Assembly: GCA_012934845.2 (NCBI GenBank)
Contig: WNNJ02001468.1
Span: forward strand, 186,001-250,000
Length of the DNA: 64,000 nucleotides
Origin: Pomphorhynchus laevis
Taxonomy: Eukaryota; Acanthocephala; Palaeacanthocephala; Echinorhynchida; Pomphorhynchidae
Direction of reading: 5' to 3'
In this document: in pieces, positions 55,191 through 64,000 of the stretch
How positions within the stretch are numbered: the stretch's first letter is position 1
How the letters are laid out: every line of letters starts with the position of its first letter
Notes under the pieces: generated by a model
Told to the model about the DNA's origin: nothing
Database searches by the model: none
Seen by the model: only the letters and a program-made list of their open reading frames with translations
Program-made: the position numbers and the translations under genes

Positions 55191-57460
55191 GGGAGTATCA
55201 TGCCCTTGAGGTTTTGCGGATTGGCACAATAAACATGTGATCAATCTGTCATGTAAGGGATAAGGAACATTAAAACGACGTAGCGCATCGAAGATGGATT
55301 TATGACTAATATTATCAAAATCTGCCGCGAAGTCGAGTGAGTAAATAATTTTACCTGTTTTAAGTGATAAATTCATGGATTGATCAGTTTTCGTAGAATC
55401 TTTCCTAGGCTGAAAACCTAGGAAATATTATTAGTAGGAAATATCTGATTCGATGTGCAAAATTCTAAGAGCTTATGGGCAAGTGCTCACTCATAAGTCA
55501 TTGGTATACTATTAGAAATAGTAATTGGCATTACCCTTTGCGATTGGAAAATTTCTTCACATTCGGTATAAAGATAATACTAACTTTATCGAGCTGTAGG
55601 CAATAACTAAAGGGTCGGTTAACCATGATCTGAGTGATCAATAATCTATTAGTTTGATTAATCAGTTTAAGCGCAATAGCGGACGCTGAGACCCTATTTG
55701 TTGAAAGTTTAGGCAATGGCTGCCACGCCTTTAAAATGCCATCGATGGATATATCTAATTGGGATGAATCCCTCTTGTGCAGAAGTGAGTAAAATGGGGA
55801 GAGACTTGGAGTCAGTCTATTTAAATTTTTAGTGTGTTGTTTTAAAATAGCATCCCATACTTTATCCCTGCCATCTTTGTTAATCCAATCTCAAAATCTC
55901 GATTCCAAGCAACCAAAACACGAACCCTTAACACAATTCCAGCATTTATTGAAATGGTGAGCCAATACATTAGACGGTTGACCTTATTAGATTTTTTTAG
56001 CTTGAACATTTCCACCAAGATAGCATTTGCGTCATTTAAATTGTTCGAGCATTTAGCTTTCTAAAGTGAACGCTTTAAACCAACATTTTCCTTGAACGTT
56101 TAGAAAAAATGAGCAAGATTTTTTACTCTCGCTTCGGTTGAAATCAGATATCAATTCCATATCAATGCCTGATTTCTGGGATATAAGAAAATCCAGGAGA
56201 GTCTTGTTAAACATATTAATGTTCACTAACTTCGGAGCAAAACGCTGTTTATAAACATTGTTCGGTTTATTAAACCAAAAGACTGCATGATGACCGCAAT
56301 CGTGTACCATGGGATCAACATGCTTTATTCATTTTAGACCGAATTTAAAAATTTTGAATTAATGATAGCTTAGTCTGAAGACGATGTACGTTTTCTACCG
56401 TAAAAATTTGGTGCCTCCGGACGTACTACTGTAGCACTTTGATGTATGGATTAACGATGGTAAGTCTATGATTGAGTACCAACACAGATATTCCTAATGC
56501 CGAACCCCATGTTTCTAGTATATTAAATTCCAATCGCAAATGCAAATAATTTTTGAAGGCTGAGCATAAAGCTAATTCATTGTTAGAGCCATTGTTATGA
56601 ATGTCTGATGCAGGAGCAGAACGAGCCTATTGAAGTAAAATAACATCAGGAGATTCAATCGAAATCAAGGAGTCAAGATTTTTAATTAAAACACAATTCC
56701 ATGACGGATTTTGATTGTTTGTCATTAGATTGATTGAGGCGATGCTATCTAAGCATACTCCTAACTGTTTTACTCATACTTTTCGTGCGTTTGTGTTTCA
56801 ATGAATTTTGACCTTAAAATGCAAAAGTTAATCAGATCAACGGCTGAGTTAGTTATAATATATTGCCAAGGCTTTCGCCGCGTTACGGCTTCGTCAATGG
56901 CTCACAGAAAAAGTTATAAATGTCCAGTATAATTACAATGAGCCACTGACGAAACCGTATCGCGTCGAAAGCTTTGGCAATATATATATAACTAACTCAG
57001 CCTTTGATCTGATTCACTTTTGCGTCTTAACAACATAAAGCTGAGAGATAAGCGGACATTTAATTCTAATCTTGATCTTGTTTATTGTACAGTAATCACA
57101 GATACAGGTATATTTAAATTATTGGTTTCACTTGAGGCAACGAAATCATGTGATAAGTTAGATATAGGTATATTGTTCACTATATAATTAGTTGAATCCA
57201 TGATATCATTTGGTTCTGTATTTGTCCTGTATATGTCTGGTTAGTAAGTTTGTCGGTAAAGTTCTATATTGTATTGATAAGCTTTTCTATTAGATCCTGT
57301 GGCTCCTTGAATTTATTTTCAAGGTCATTAATAGGTGACGCGGTGCCGCTCAAAGTAGAAGCGGGATTCCTAATTGGAGTTGCATCAGTCTGTTTAAGAG
57401 CAATAGAAGCAAAAGAAGCACGATTAGACATTGGATATAATCTTAATATGTTATTAAGAT
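55170..57460 (-). mobile_element. LINE with ORF1, endonuclease and RT remnants, broken
   Basis: On the minus strand an ORF1-like start (MSNRASFASIALKQTDATPI, about 57438-57270) is followed by an endonuclease remnant (about 56730-56440: NCVLIKNLDSLISIESPDVI, then LLQ). A region of unclear frames comes next (56310-56053, 55716-55531), then an RT palm piece (55376-55170: IIYSLDFAADFDNISH, ALRRFNVP). Many stops and frame changes; clade uncertain. A foldback element lies inside (56821-57023). Confidence 0.65.
56821..57023. repeat. Foldback (MITE-like) element with 84-bp arms
   Basis: The left arm 56821-56904 starts GCAAAAGTTAATCAGATCAA. The right arm 56939-57023 is its reverse complement with about ten differences. 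They are separated by 34 bp. The outer part of the arm recurs alone near 62290-62315, so it is a dispersed family. Confidence 0.85.
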
Positions 57461-57725
57461 ATTTTTAAGTTAACTATGAATAATTCAAAAAAAATTCTGT
57501 AGAAAAAATTAATTTCTGTAGATTAATAGATTAACCTACAGAAACTTAAGTTTTATAGCTGACATTTCTTTAGAAAAAATAATATAGAAAATTTATTTTT
57601 CAACTTTATCATTTATGCCCTTAAAGTCAATAGATTTATCGGGATTTAAAATTTAATTTTTATTTATAAACATCAAATTTTAAATTAATAAATCAATATT
57701 TGATAATTTGTTAATAAATTTTAAG
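57461..57725. other. Intron or upstream flank of the SIKE/FGFR1OP2 exon
   Basis: A+T-rich, with a TTTTAAG splice-acceptor-like end at 57725. Nothing else recognised. Confidence 0.4.
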
Positions 57726-57820
57726 TTGGACGAACTTGCTGACAAAGTAAATGAGTCAATTTCCCCTAGTGATCGCCAAAAGATTATTCAACGAATTTGG
57801 ATAGAAAATGAGCAGTTCAG
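57726..57820 (+). CDS. FGFR1OP2: SIKE/FGFR1OP2 exon (visible exon 1)
   Basis: Acceptor TTTTAAG, donor GTGAGA. Encodes LDELADKVNESISPSDRQKI then IQRIWIENEQF, matching the human ELNEVARHRPRS...IQQENRQ region. Ends in phase 2. Confidence 0.8.
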
Positions 57821-60800
57821 GTGAGACTGGGATTTTCTTAATCTCTAATTAAGAAATTTTGTTCAAATCGAATAAAGTAAAAAAATATATTTTTATCGTT
57901 AAGTATACGTAACGATTGTTTACAGGTATCGTATTAATTTCGAACGCCACCATTCACTAAATTTAAATGTAAAAATATTGTCTAGTGTTTTAGAAATATT
58001 TTGTTGATATATTACATATTACAATTCTAACATACATAAGAGTATGAACACTTATATTTCTCGAGCATCTATTCATAATCAACTGCAGAATGCTTGGATA
58101 ACATAAATCTATCTTGATCACAATTTGTTTTAGATTTGACATTGTTATGAGGAAAGATCGTGATTGAATCTGAAAAAAAAAACCGAAATGGCCTATTTGC
58201 CAAGTGTTTATATTGTCATTTGAGATTTAATCTAGAAATATGGTCCATGTTGGGAGTACATTGACCATATATATAATAAGATGTGCCAATCACAAGGATT
58301 AATAACATATCATTTTCAACAATCAATTGTTGTTGAATTCAAAAAATATACTAAATTGTGTAGTATAAATGTTTATATATTGACGGTCAATCTGTTTTCT
58401 CGTATCATTTTAGTATTATTCTATAGGGTGAAAAGTATCATTCTATAGGGTAATCATTCCAGTAGCATCATATGTTATAAAGAAATGGTAATTATTAAAA
58501 AATGTGCAGTAAATTTTGATTTCGACTTAATAAAATTACAATTTCAATTTACTCTCAATAGCTAGCAATCACAGAACTCATTAAAATAAATGCTATTTTG
58601 ATGGTGCCACTTTGCGATATTTTTTCATCCGCTATTTTTCTTAAACAAATAATTCGTTAATAGTTTAAAAATGTAATCCTCAGTTGTCTCTACCCTTCTG
58701 CTCAGGCTGTGATGCCTTTGATTCTTGTTTATGAACGCAAAATGTAGCTCCGCTTGGTATATTCATTTCAGACAAAGTCAACCCACTACATCTATCAATT
58801 CGTCGATATCCATAGAATATCATCAGTTCTGATCTCGATAGCTCAAGCGCTTCCATAAGCATTGTTCGCAAATCAGAAACTAACGGTTCATGAGGACATG
58901 ACATTGTTAGCAAATATTTCATGCTTCCGTATTGAATGAAGTGTTTTCGTTCATAAATTTTTCGATAAACCGAGTTAAATGTATTTCTGCTTGTTGCTGC
59001 TTGCTGTAGTGCTGGATATCTAACCTTTATTAATAAAAATACTAACTATATTAAATAATACAAGCAACACAGTTTTGTAGAATTTTAAAGATAAAAATTA
59101 AAGATACCGTCAGAGGATATTCTACCGATGATAATCAATTTGCATATTTTTAAATTAAAAATAAAAATTAAAATTTATATAATTATAATACTTATATAAT
59201 ATAAAATTAAAATATATTAATTATAATATATATTATATATATAATATTATATAATCATATAATATTTATGGGATTTATAGATTATGGTACAATTTAATAA
59301 TTATTTAAATTTTAAAAATTTTAAATTATAAGATATTAATAATTAATATCGTACTTATTTTAAAACTTTATAATATTAAATTTTGTATCTAAAGTAACAA
59401 ATTTTTTATACATTAATGTTTAGATAAACATTTGCTATCTAATAAGAATTTATTAAACATTTTAATTATTAAAATGTTTAATAAACATTTTTTTTATAAA
59501 ATGTTTATTAATAAACATTTTTCAATCAAAATGTTTAGATAAACATTTTGCTTGCTGCTATCTAATCTTTATTAATTAAAATTATAAGTTAATTTTAATA
59601 AATTTAAGTTAAGACTTTTAATAACAGTATTTTTGTTAGCCGATTATAAAGATTAAAATTAAGATAATGATTTTATTACTTAAATAATTAGTAGATAATT
59701 ATTTAGAATTGTTATTTAGATTTATAATTGGTAGATAATGATTCTACCCTTAATCACTCATATGATGCGTGAACCACACGAACCACACGAACTATTCAAA
59801 CCACACGCGTGCTGCGTGTGGTTTGAATCTTTATTTGAAAAATCCAATGCTAAAACACTTGATTATCATTGATATTATGTGACAACCAATAACCCAATCT
59901 GGAATCACAAATGTTTTGTCTCTTGCACCATTTTAAAGTTTGAAATTCGTAGATGGTTGCTAAACCCGCTACGGCGTTCAAAATGAGTATACTAGAAATA
60001 TGCAATGCTTATATAAACAATTTAATATAATAAAATTAATATTATTAATTAAATATCTGAATCTATAAAATTAAATTTAGTAAATTTTTATCAAATTGTA
60101 AAATATCCTCTGTTTCTGTATAAACGCAAAGTCCATCAAAATCACTTATTGGTTCCTTGTATTTAAGATGTAGTTGGTTTTGTTGAAATTTTAGATTTTT
60201 TAAATTTACTAAAATATGTAAACCTAAATGAGTTTTATAATCCTAAAATGCTAAAATGGTAAAGTTTTAATGGGTTTTGTCAAAATTTTAGATTTTTTAG
60301 GTTTACTAAAATGGGTAAGTTTACTTAAAATGGCCCAAAACTGTGGGTATCGGCATCATACCCTTGATACATACAGTTCCACATACACAACGGTGCTGTG
60401 TTTAAGCATGACCGTAGAATGAAACACGAGACTTGTGCGCGAATAAAATTTACCTTTAATAGATTTGAACAATACTTGTTATCACATCCATTTTTATCTA
60501 ACGATGAAAACAGGCCTGGTAAAATCTCTTCATTGTCGTCCATTCGTCGTCGTTTTTCTATTAAATCGATGTATTTTCTTTAAATGAATCAGCAAAGGTT
60601 TGTTAAAAATGCGCTTAATTTTAGAGCTTTGCAACGTAGCAACGATCAGTTAAATAATGCGTTAGAGGAACAAAATTCTGAAATTGTTGTTTTAATGGCC
60701 ACATATAAAAGACAACTGGAAAATTGCGCCAAATTTAAAGATGGCTTCAATTCCAAAGTATACAACGACATGGCACAGGTAAGATCATCCAGTCCTTTTT

Positions 60801-63213
60801 GATATCTAAACAGATAAGCCATTATTAAATGCATACATTTTTGTGCCTTCTTATATTGCGTTATAATTTTTACGCGAATTTCGATCGCACTTAAATAACT
60901 TGAACGTAAAAGATATATTTGAACGGTATTTGCCATTTTATTATCAACGAATAAAAATCGAACGTTTTCGCAATAATTTATTCAGCTTTCAAAGTCAAAT
61001 GTATTATTTTTATTAATTTAACTCACATTTATTACATTGCTAGCTGAGCAATTATGCCATGAAATATTTCCTTTACTTTTGTGGGAAAATGAAATGTAAA
61101 GTTTTGAAGTTTGAAGCTGAATCAAAAATTTAAAATCATTAGCGGAAAATTTTTATGGATGGATAATAAATAATATACTTTGTAATAGAATAAGATACTA
61201 GATAGTTATTTCAGAGGAAATACATCATTAGCATGTATTTGGCCCCACTGCTATGTTGGGTAGAGGAATAGGGGCCGAAACCTGATAGCATAGCAGTTCC
61301 TCCTGATGACCTCTAATCCTTATTCTGATATAACGTCTGTTTTTTATTAGTCAATTCATAAACATTGATTTTTATTTTTAACTTCATTTTTTTTATTTTA
61401 ACTTGATTTAAATTATAGAAAATCTAAAAACAATTATTTATTTTATTATTTAATTATTAAATTTTGATTTAGCATTATTATGTTTTGTTTATTTTATAAT
61501 TATATAACAATATGTAGACTCAGTTAGCTGATGTAATTTCGGATTCTATTTAAACTTCAAATGCCAAACAGTTATGCCATAAAATATTTCCTGTACTTTT
61601 GTGGAAAATTGAAATGTAAAGTTTAGAAAAATAATCAAAAAAATAATTTTTTTTATAAAATTTTATAGAAAACCAATACAGAGCATATTTTTCTATTTAT
61701 CCATAAATTAGTAACAAATGTATAATTTACGACAGCTAATCCGTAAACTATACTGAAATCAAAATGCAGTTATTTGTATTACCAAAAGTATAATTATATA
61801 TTATATCTAAAAACCAAGTAATTTAAGTTCTACATTGCAAAGATGATAGTCGAAACAAATGTTTTGGAATAAAAATCCATTAAATTTACTTTAATAGTAT
61901 ACAAATCCATTAAATTTTGAAAATATACTAATCTGTATTTTTTCACTTCGAATTTTTTAATTAATAATTAAAGTAAATCTGAATTTGAATATTTTAAAGT
62001 TAATTAATGATAATTTTTACTAAAAACGTTATAATCAAATATTATTATTTAATTAAATAAATTTTATTTTATTAAATAAATTATTTTTTTATATTTTTTA
62101 ACATTCAGTTATCTATGAATCAGAGCTTTAAATAACTACAACTTTGGCTGTGTTAGTTATTCTTTATGCTTGGCACCATGATAATCTCCACAACGGTCCA
62201 TGATAATCTTGGCACCATGATAAATGGAGAAAGTTCTTTTTGAACTTTATCAAGTGTATATATTATCTCTCAAACTTTTTTATGTCAAAATGCAAAAGTT
62301 AATCAGATCAAAGGCTATATATAGTTTAATCGTAGAATATATATATAACAGTAGTGCACGGATGTGCTGAGTATACAACTGTCCAGGATTTCTTACGAAA
62401 TACGGCATTTATACTAAATGGTGTTGCTTGATAGACTGGACTTAGATTCACGACTTTCAGTCACCATGTCACTTCTAGACGACCACTTCAGCATCGAAAT
62501 GATGAGTACCCGGCAACACTCATCAGTAGAATGAGGTACACACTGGTCGTTTCGGTTGCCTGTGTGACATTGTGAATAAAGGCGTTTCCGACACTTTGCT
62601 TAATTATTAATTTTTACTTTGCTTAATTATTTTTATTAATTAGAGACAAATTCAAGTTTACGAGTTCATATGTTCAGTTACCGGATGCTAAAAATAAGGT
62701 ATTATATTTTTCGATAAAGAACAAACTTTCTCAATTTTATTAACACAATGAAAATATCGTATAGATAGCGAAATCTCAAATGTTCAGTGTTTCATAAAAT
62801 AACTGTTACTGGGTTACGACATTTAGTTTAGATATATTAATGTTTTGTTTTACTTTTAGCCAAAAGAATAAAATTTCTGAGATTTAATATTTAATAATAT
62901 TAATTTAAAATATCTATTTTACTAATATTTATTTACAAATATTTATTTTAAGAATATTTAATTTTTAATAATTTTAATAAAATGATTTATTAATATTTAT
63001 TAATATTTTTAAAAATAAATCATAAAACGTGTCTAATAATTTGCATTCCAGAGAATACAAAAGCAGCAAAGCTTAATCGACCACATGTCAGATACAATGA
63101 AGACCGCACTAAATCTAGACGATGAGGATGAATTAATAAATGAGCGCGAATTGATTTCGTTGCGATCGGAAAATACTGCTTTACGTGAGGCTTTGAGCAA
63201 CATCAGATCCTGA
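57726..63213 (+). CDS. FGFR1OP2: SIKE/FGFR1OP2-family coiled-coil protein, three 3' exons (5' part not found)
   Basis: The join 57726-57820, 60625-60778, 63052-63213 is in phase across both introns (phase 2, then 0) and uses AG/GT borders throughout. The product has KLDELADKVNES-type sequence, IWIENEQFRALQRSNDQL, EEQNSEIVVLMATYKRQL, then a last exon with LIDHMSDTMKTALNLDDEDE and SLRSENTALREALS. It aligns in order with the FGFR1OP2/SIKE1 family, including the ENxxL...LEExxxxLxxxM..Y and SENxALREAL blocks. These are long coiled-coil adaptors of the STRIPAK phosphatase complex. The N-terminal exon, which should encode the first 50-60 residues, lies upstream and I could not find it. Compared with the human protein a middle segment is shorter. 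Confidence 0.82.
57821..58679. other. Intron sequence, nothing else recognised
   Basis: First 0.86 kb of the 2.8-kb intron. A TTCTATAGGGT string is repeated at about 58420-58430 and 58440-58452. Confidence 0.4.
58680..59015 (-). CDS. Ubiquitin-like-fold protein, last exon (candidate)
   Basis: A minus-strand frame stays open from about 59030 to a stop at 58680. It reads VRYPALQQAATSRNTFNSVY, then KHFIQYGSMKYLLTMSCPHE, and ends CVHKQESKASQPEQKGRDN. The region LVSDLRTMLMEALELSRSEL, IFYGYRRID, LTLSEMNIPSGATFCV follows the helix, strand and loop pattern of a ubiquitin-like domain (the xSDLKxxL helix and the IPxGxTxxVxxx last strand). An AG acceptor is likely near 59015, so ATG 58922 is probably internal. 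It lies antisense within the SIKE/FGFR1OP2 intron. The specific gene is not recognised. Confidence 0.45.
   Translation of the reverse strand, partial: PALQQAATSRNTFNSVYRKIYERKHFIQYGSMKYLLTMSCPHEPLVSDLRTMLMEALELSRSELMIFYGYRRIDRCSGLTLSEMNIPSGATFCVHKQESKASQPEQKGRDN
59794..59828. repeat. Hairpin with 15-bp perfect arms
   Basis: ATTCAAACCACACGC and GCGTGTGGTTTGAAT enclose GTGCT. It is preceded by two GAACCACAC repeats (59771-59789). Confidence 0.9.
59850..59991 (-). CDS. Candidate coding exon, unidentified
   Basis: After a good acceptor (TTTCTAG) a frame reads ILILNAVAGLATIYEFQTLK then WCKRQNICDSRLGYWLSHNI and a stop. It has a hydrophobic start and balanced composition. If real, it is the last exon of a small protein, possibly with one membrane segment. 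Not recognised. Confidence 0.25.
60454..60543 (-). CDS. Candidate first exon, unidentified
   Basis: ATG at 60543-60541 begins MDDNEEILPGLFSSLDKNGC, then DNKYCSNLLK, and meets a donor-like AAAG|GTAAAT. It points away from the SIKE/FGFR1OP2 exon that starts 80 bp to the right. It could be the first exon of a gene nested antisense in the intron, with 58680-59015 as a later exon; linkage is unproven. Confidence 0.3.
60625..60778 (+). CDS. FGFR1OP2: SIKE/FGFR1OP2 exon (visible exon 2)
   Basis: Acceptor TTAATTTTAG, donor GTAAGA. Completes the Arg codon begun by the previous exon and encodes ALQRSNDQLNNALEEQNSEI, VVLMATYKRQLENCAKFKDG and FNSKVYNDMAQ. The ATG at 60584 lies in the intron and is not the start. 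Confidence 0.85.
61050..61108. repeat. Direct repeat flanking a PLE-like insertion, left copy
   Basis: TTATGCCATGAAATATTTCC and the following 40 bp recur at 61567-61624 (TTATGCCATAAAATATTTCC) with about seven differences. The PLE-like module lies between. Confidence 0.75.
61130..61535 (+). mobile_element. Penelope-like module and tail inside the SIKE/FGFR1OP2 intron
   Basis: Begins at the last RT codons (GGAAAATTTTTATGGATGG), then stop, module, and the common tail to about 61535 (AGACTCAGTTAGCTGAT). Sense orientation relative to the host gene, within its last intron. Confidence 0.8.
61181..61335 (+). ncRNA. PLE-like 3' structured RNA module, copy G
   Basis: Outer stem AGAATAAG (61187-61194) with CTTATTCT (61319-61326). 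Inner AGAGG/CCTCT (61310-61314). Hairpin 61218-61225 with 61233-61240. Pseudoknot GGCCCC (61241-61246) with GGGGCC (61271-61276), and CTGCTATG (61248-61255) with CATAGCAG (61289-61296). A third possible helix is GAGGAA (61263-61268) with TTCCTC (61297-61302). CTGATGA follows at 61303-61309. The cleanest copy. Confidence 0.75.
61567..61624. repeat. Direct repeat flanking a PLE-like insertion, right copy
   Basis: Partner of 61050-61108; see there. Confidence 0.75.
61625..62384. other. Intron sequence with part of a foldback element
   Basis: A+T-rich. At 62290-62315 the string ATGCAAAAGTTAATCAGATC plus AAAGGCT matches the outer arm of the foldback at 56821-57023. Near 62165-62225 GGCACCATGATAA is repeated. 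Confidence 0.5.
62385..62600. repeat. Short interspersed repeat related to 49.7-50.2 kb
   Basis: Shares CTTCTAGACGA, CCGGCAACACTCATCAGTA and TTTCGGTTGCCTGTGTGA with the inverted pair at 49676-50250, in the same order. Lies in the SIKE/FGFR1OP2 intron. Confidence 0.55.
63052..63213 (+). CDS. FGFR1OP2: SIKE/FGFR1OP2 last exon
   Basis: Acceptor TTGCATTCCAG. Encodes RIQKQQSLIDHMSDTMKTAL, NLDDEDELINERELISLRSE, NTALREALSNIRS and stop TGA (63211-63213). The SENTALREAL block is the family's best-conserved C-terminal signature. Too short for casual detection because of its lack of an initiator Met. Confidence 0.88.
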   Translation, partial: RIQKQQSLIDHMSDTMKTALNLDDEDELINERELISLRSENTALREALSNIRS

Positions 63214-63409
63214 ATATAAAGTATTGGCGTTGGCTGTCATTTCTTACTTTTGATATTAAATATCTTTAATTATCTTTAATAACAGTTGATCAGTTGATAT
63301 GTGTTCGAATACTCATTAAATTCATAAACAATACTGTCTTTGATCATGCACTATAGAATTATGTCAATTTCAACCGATTGATCGGTACCCGTTAACTGAA
63401 GAGTGAATG

Positions 63410-63640
63410 AAATCAAATCAATGACTAATAAATAACAATGTATTCGAATAGGGAATAGAGGTCATCAGGAAGAACTGCTATGTTATCAGGTTTTGGCCCC
63501 TATTCCTAGACCTAACGTAGCAGGGGCAAATACATGATAATAATGTATTTCCTCTGATGAAATTTGATTATTTAGTGTAATGCAAAGCTTATTGTTTATT
63601 ATCCATCCATAAACTTTTTCCGCTTAATAGTTTAAATAAT
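63410..63640 (-). mobile_element. Penelope-like module copy, worn
   Basis: Minus-strand module and the last RT codons (AAAGTTTATGGATGGATAAT on the minus strand). No further RT sequence. Confidence 0.7.
63437..63588 (-). ncRNA. PLE-like 3' structured RNA module, copy H
   Basis: Hairpin AAATACAT/ATGTATTT with a different 7-nt loop (TATTATC). Pseudoknot GCCCC/GGGGC, and CTGCTACG/CATAGCAG with one mismatch. Inner stem AGAGG/CCTCT kept; outer stem mostly lost. Confidence 0.55.
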
Positions 63641-63699
63641 TTTTAATAATATTTTATTGATTTATTTATTGTAAATTTTTAATTTATAAAACTATAAAA

Positions 63700-64000
63700 T
63701 TTAAAATAAAAATCAATTGTTATGAATTGACTAATAAATAATATACGATATATTCAATCGAATATATCAGGTCATCGGGAAAAAATTATCAATTTTTCAC
63801 AGTTCAATATAAAAAATTAATTAATTATATATATTATAATTAATATATAATTAATAATAATTAAATTATTATATTAAATAATAATTAAATTATTAATTAT
63901 AATTAATAATTTAATTATTATAAATAATAATTATAATAATTATAATTTAATTATTAACTTAATAAAATTTAAATGTATAATTCTACATTATAAGAAAAAT
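63700..64000. other. Module end fragment, then A+T-rich low complexity
   Basis: 63710-63790 repeats the AATTGACTAATAAATAA end of the module in minus orientation. From 63790 the sequence is almost entirely AATTAT-type low complexity. Confidence 0.55.

Noticed and set aside
60584-60624. ATG at 60584 as the start of the coiled-coil protein
   Set aside because: The codons before 60625 do not match the family. A splice acceptor at 60624 joins in phase with the exon ending at 57820, which does match.
61241-61296. PLE-like module as an HDV-like ribozyme
   Set aside because: The order of the two interleaved helices resembles P1/P2 of HDV-like ribozymes, but no P3, P1.1, P4 or catalytic-C context could be placed. 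Kept only as an unclassified pseudoknot.
61241-61320. PLE-like module as a canonical hammerhead
   Set aside because: CTGATGA and GAAAC are both present, but GAAAC comes first and no permutation (types I, II or III) gives proper stems. The closest type II reading lacks G12.

Overview
This is a nuclear DNA window from an invertebrate animal with a very A+T-rich genome. The evidence is eukaryotic initiator tRNA-Met, a U6 snRNA core, GT-AG introns, and host exons for a NIFK-like RRM protein and a SIKE/FGFR1OP2-family coiled-coil protein. Penelope-like, RTE-like and CR1/Jockey-like retroelements fit a flatworm or another invertebrate; the sequence alone does not settle the phylum.

Layout. 0-2.5 kb is A+T-rich with nothing recognised. 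2.5-6.0 kb is a nearly full-length broken RTE-like LINE (minus). 6.1-7.6 kb is a decayed Penelope-like (PLE-like) reverse transcriptase. 8.95-10.3 kb is a CR1-like LINE lacking its RT core. 10.3-14.6 kb is A+T-rich. 14.64-16.38 kb is a hAT-type element with a PLE-like copy nested in it. 18.6-25 kb is a cluster of PLE-like 3' modules on both strands, with a small foldback and the initiator tRNA gene between them. 25.0-26.7 kb is a Jockey/CR1-like LINE with an uninterrupted 563-residue RT. 27.6-28.3 kb is a satellite array of about 301-bp monomers, one of which holds a complete type III hammerhead ribozyme. 29-46.9 kb is a nest of LINEs, mainly one CR1-like family in head-to-head and tail-to-tail pairs, with two Ty3/Gypsy fossils. 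47.4-48.4 kb holds a palindrome, the U6 core and the intact NIFK-like gene. 49.7-57.5 kb holds foldbacks, an (AT)n tract, a PLE GIY-YIG endonuclease ORF, SINE-like repeats and a broken LINE. 57.7-63.2 kb holds three exons of the SIKE/FGFR1OP2 gene (plus), with candidate minus-strand exons inside its first visible intron and another PLE-like module in its second. A further PLE-like module lies at the right edge.

Two structured RNAs stand out. The first is the hammerhead satellite. The second is a module of about 150 nt, repeated at least nine times downstream of the PLE-like RT. It has an outer stem, an inner stem, an 8-bp hairpin and an interleaved pseudoknot. Several differences between copies turn Watson-Crick pairs into G-U pairs only on the RT-coding strand, as expected for selection on an RNA.

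The host genes are few and unconnected in function: pre-rRNA processing (NIFK), a STRIPAK-type coiled coil (SIKE/FGFR1OP2), translation initiation (tRNA-iMet) and splicing (U6). Most of the rest is retroelement DNA.
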